Made by a program: the position numbers and the translations under genes
Notes under the pieces: model-generated
What the model was told of the DNA's origin: nothing
The model's database searches: none
Seen by the model: only the letters and a program-made list of their open reading frames with translations
Assembly (NCBI GenBank): GCA_902489925.1
Contig: CABUBX010000123.1
Location: forward strand, 1-6,385
Source: an uncultured Lachnospiraceae bacterium
GTDB lineage: Bacteria; Bacillota; Clostridia; Lachnospirales; Lachnospiraceae
DNA length: 6,385 nt
Direction: 5' to 3'
Part shown: piece by piece, positions 6,188 to 6,385 of the stretch
Numbering within the stretch: the stretch's first letter is position 1
Layout of the letters: each line of letters starts with the position of its first letter

Positions 6188-6385
6188 CAGATTACTGGAA
6201 ATAGGCGCAGCGGCAAAAAAAGCTGCAGGGGAACTTGCCTGCCTTGGGGCTTCGGAAAAAAATGCCGTTTTAAGTGCGGTGGCGGCAGCGCTTGTAAGAG
6301 GGGAGGAGGCCTTGCTTTTAGCCAATGCAAAGGATATTGCGGCGGCAAAGGAAAAAGGTGTTAAGGCATCTCTGATTGACAGACT
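6180..6385 (+). CDS. proA: Gamma-glutamyl phosphate reductase, 3' partial
   Basis: The frame starting at the ATG at 6180 stays open to the window edge and gives 68 complete codons. It matches the N-terminus of ProA (glutamate-5-semialdehyde dehydrogenase), which reduces gamma-glutamyl phosphate with NADPH in the second step of proline synthesis. Recognisable features are the alanine-rich first helix (IGAAAKKAAGELA), the SEKNAVLSAVAAAL segment, and LLANAKDIAAAKEKGV leading into ASLIDRL. These follow the family pattern of a helix, then 'AN..D...A...G', then 'L.DRL'. The catalytic cysteine and most of the NADPH-binding fold lie beyond the window, so integrity cannot be judged. A full protein would be about 415 residues. 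The start has a strong GGAGG and overlaps the cyclo-ligase stop by 8 bases. Its functional partner proB is upstream on the same strand, separated by four genes. Confidence 0.9.
   Translation, partial: MDDRLLEIGAAAKKAAGELACLGASEKNAVLSAVAAALVRGEEALLLANAKDIAAAKEKGVKASLIDR

Overview
The window looks like chromosomal core-genome DNA from a low-to-mid GC Gram-positive bacterium of the class Clostridia, most likely a gut Lachnospiraceae-type organism. The reasons are strong AGGAG-type ribosome binding sites, tightly packed co-directional genes, a short glutamate 5-kinase without a PUA domain, a DUF896 (YnzC-type) small protein, and the gene order itself. The genus cannot be named from the sequence alone.

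All eight genes lie on the + strand and together fill almost the whole window. Positions 1-1103 hold the 3' part of an HI0933/BaiN-like flavoprotein that starts upstream of the window. It overlaps a second, unrelated FAD-dependent dehydrogenase of the COG2509 type (1097-2743). Next come proB (glutamate 5-kinase, start chosen at 2767), a patatin-like phospholipase of the YjjU type (3641-4522), a 75-residue DUF896 protein (4522-4749), a class I SAM-dependent methyltransferase of unknown substrate (4789-5601), 5-formyltetrahydrofolate cyclo-ligase (5594-6187), and the first 206 bases of proA (6180 to the window edge).

Genes overlap by 1 to 8 bases or are separated by at most 39 bases. I see no terminator or convincing promoter between them, so the window reads as one transcription unit with extensive translational coupling. 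Its clearest biochemical theme is proline synthesis: ProB makes gamma-glutamyl phosphate and ProA reduces it. The two genes are separated by four others that have no obvious role in that pathway. The cyclo-ligase and the methyltransferase both touch one-carbon metabolism, but a functional link is only inference.

I found no RNA gene, mobile element, CRISPR array or sizeable repeat, no gene on the - strand, and no gene-free stretch longer than 39 bases. Nothing here supports a claim of a new biological system. The points worth a second look are the split proBA arrangement, the uncharacterised enzymes embedded in it, the tandem flavoproteins, and a few residue-level oddities.
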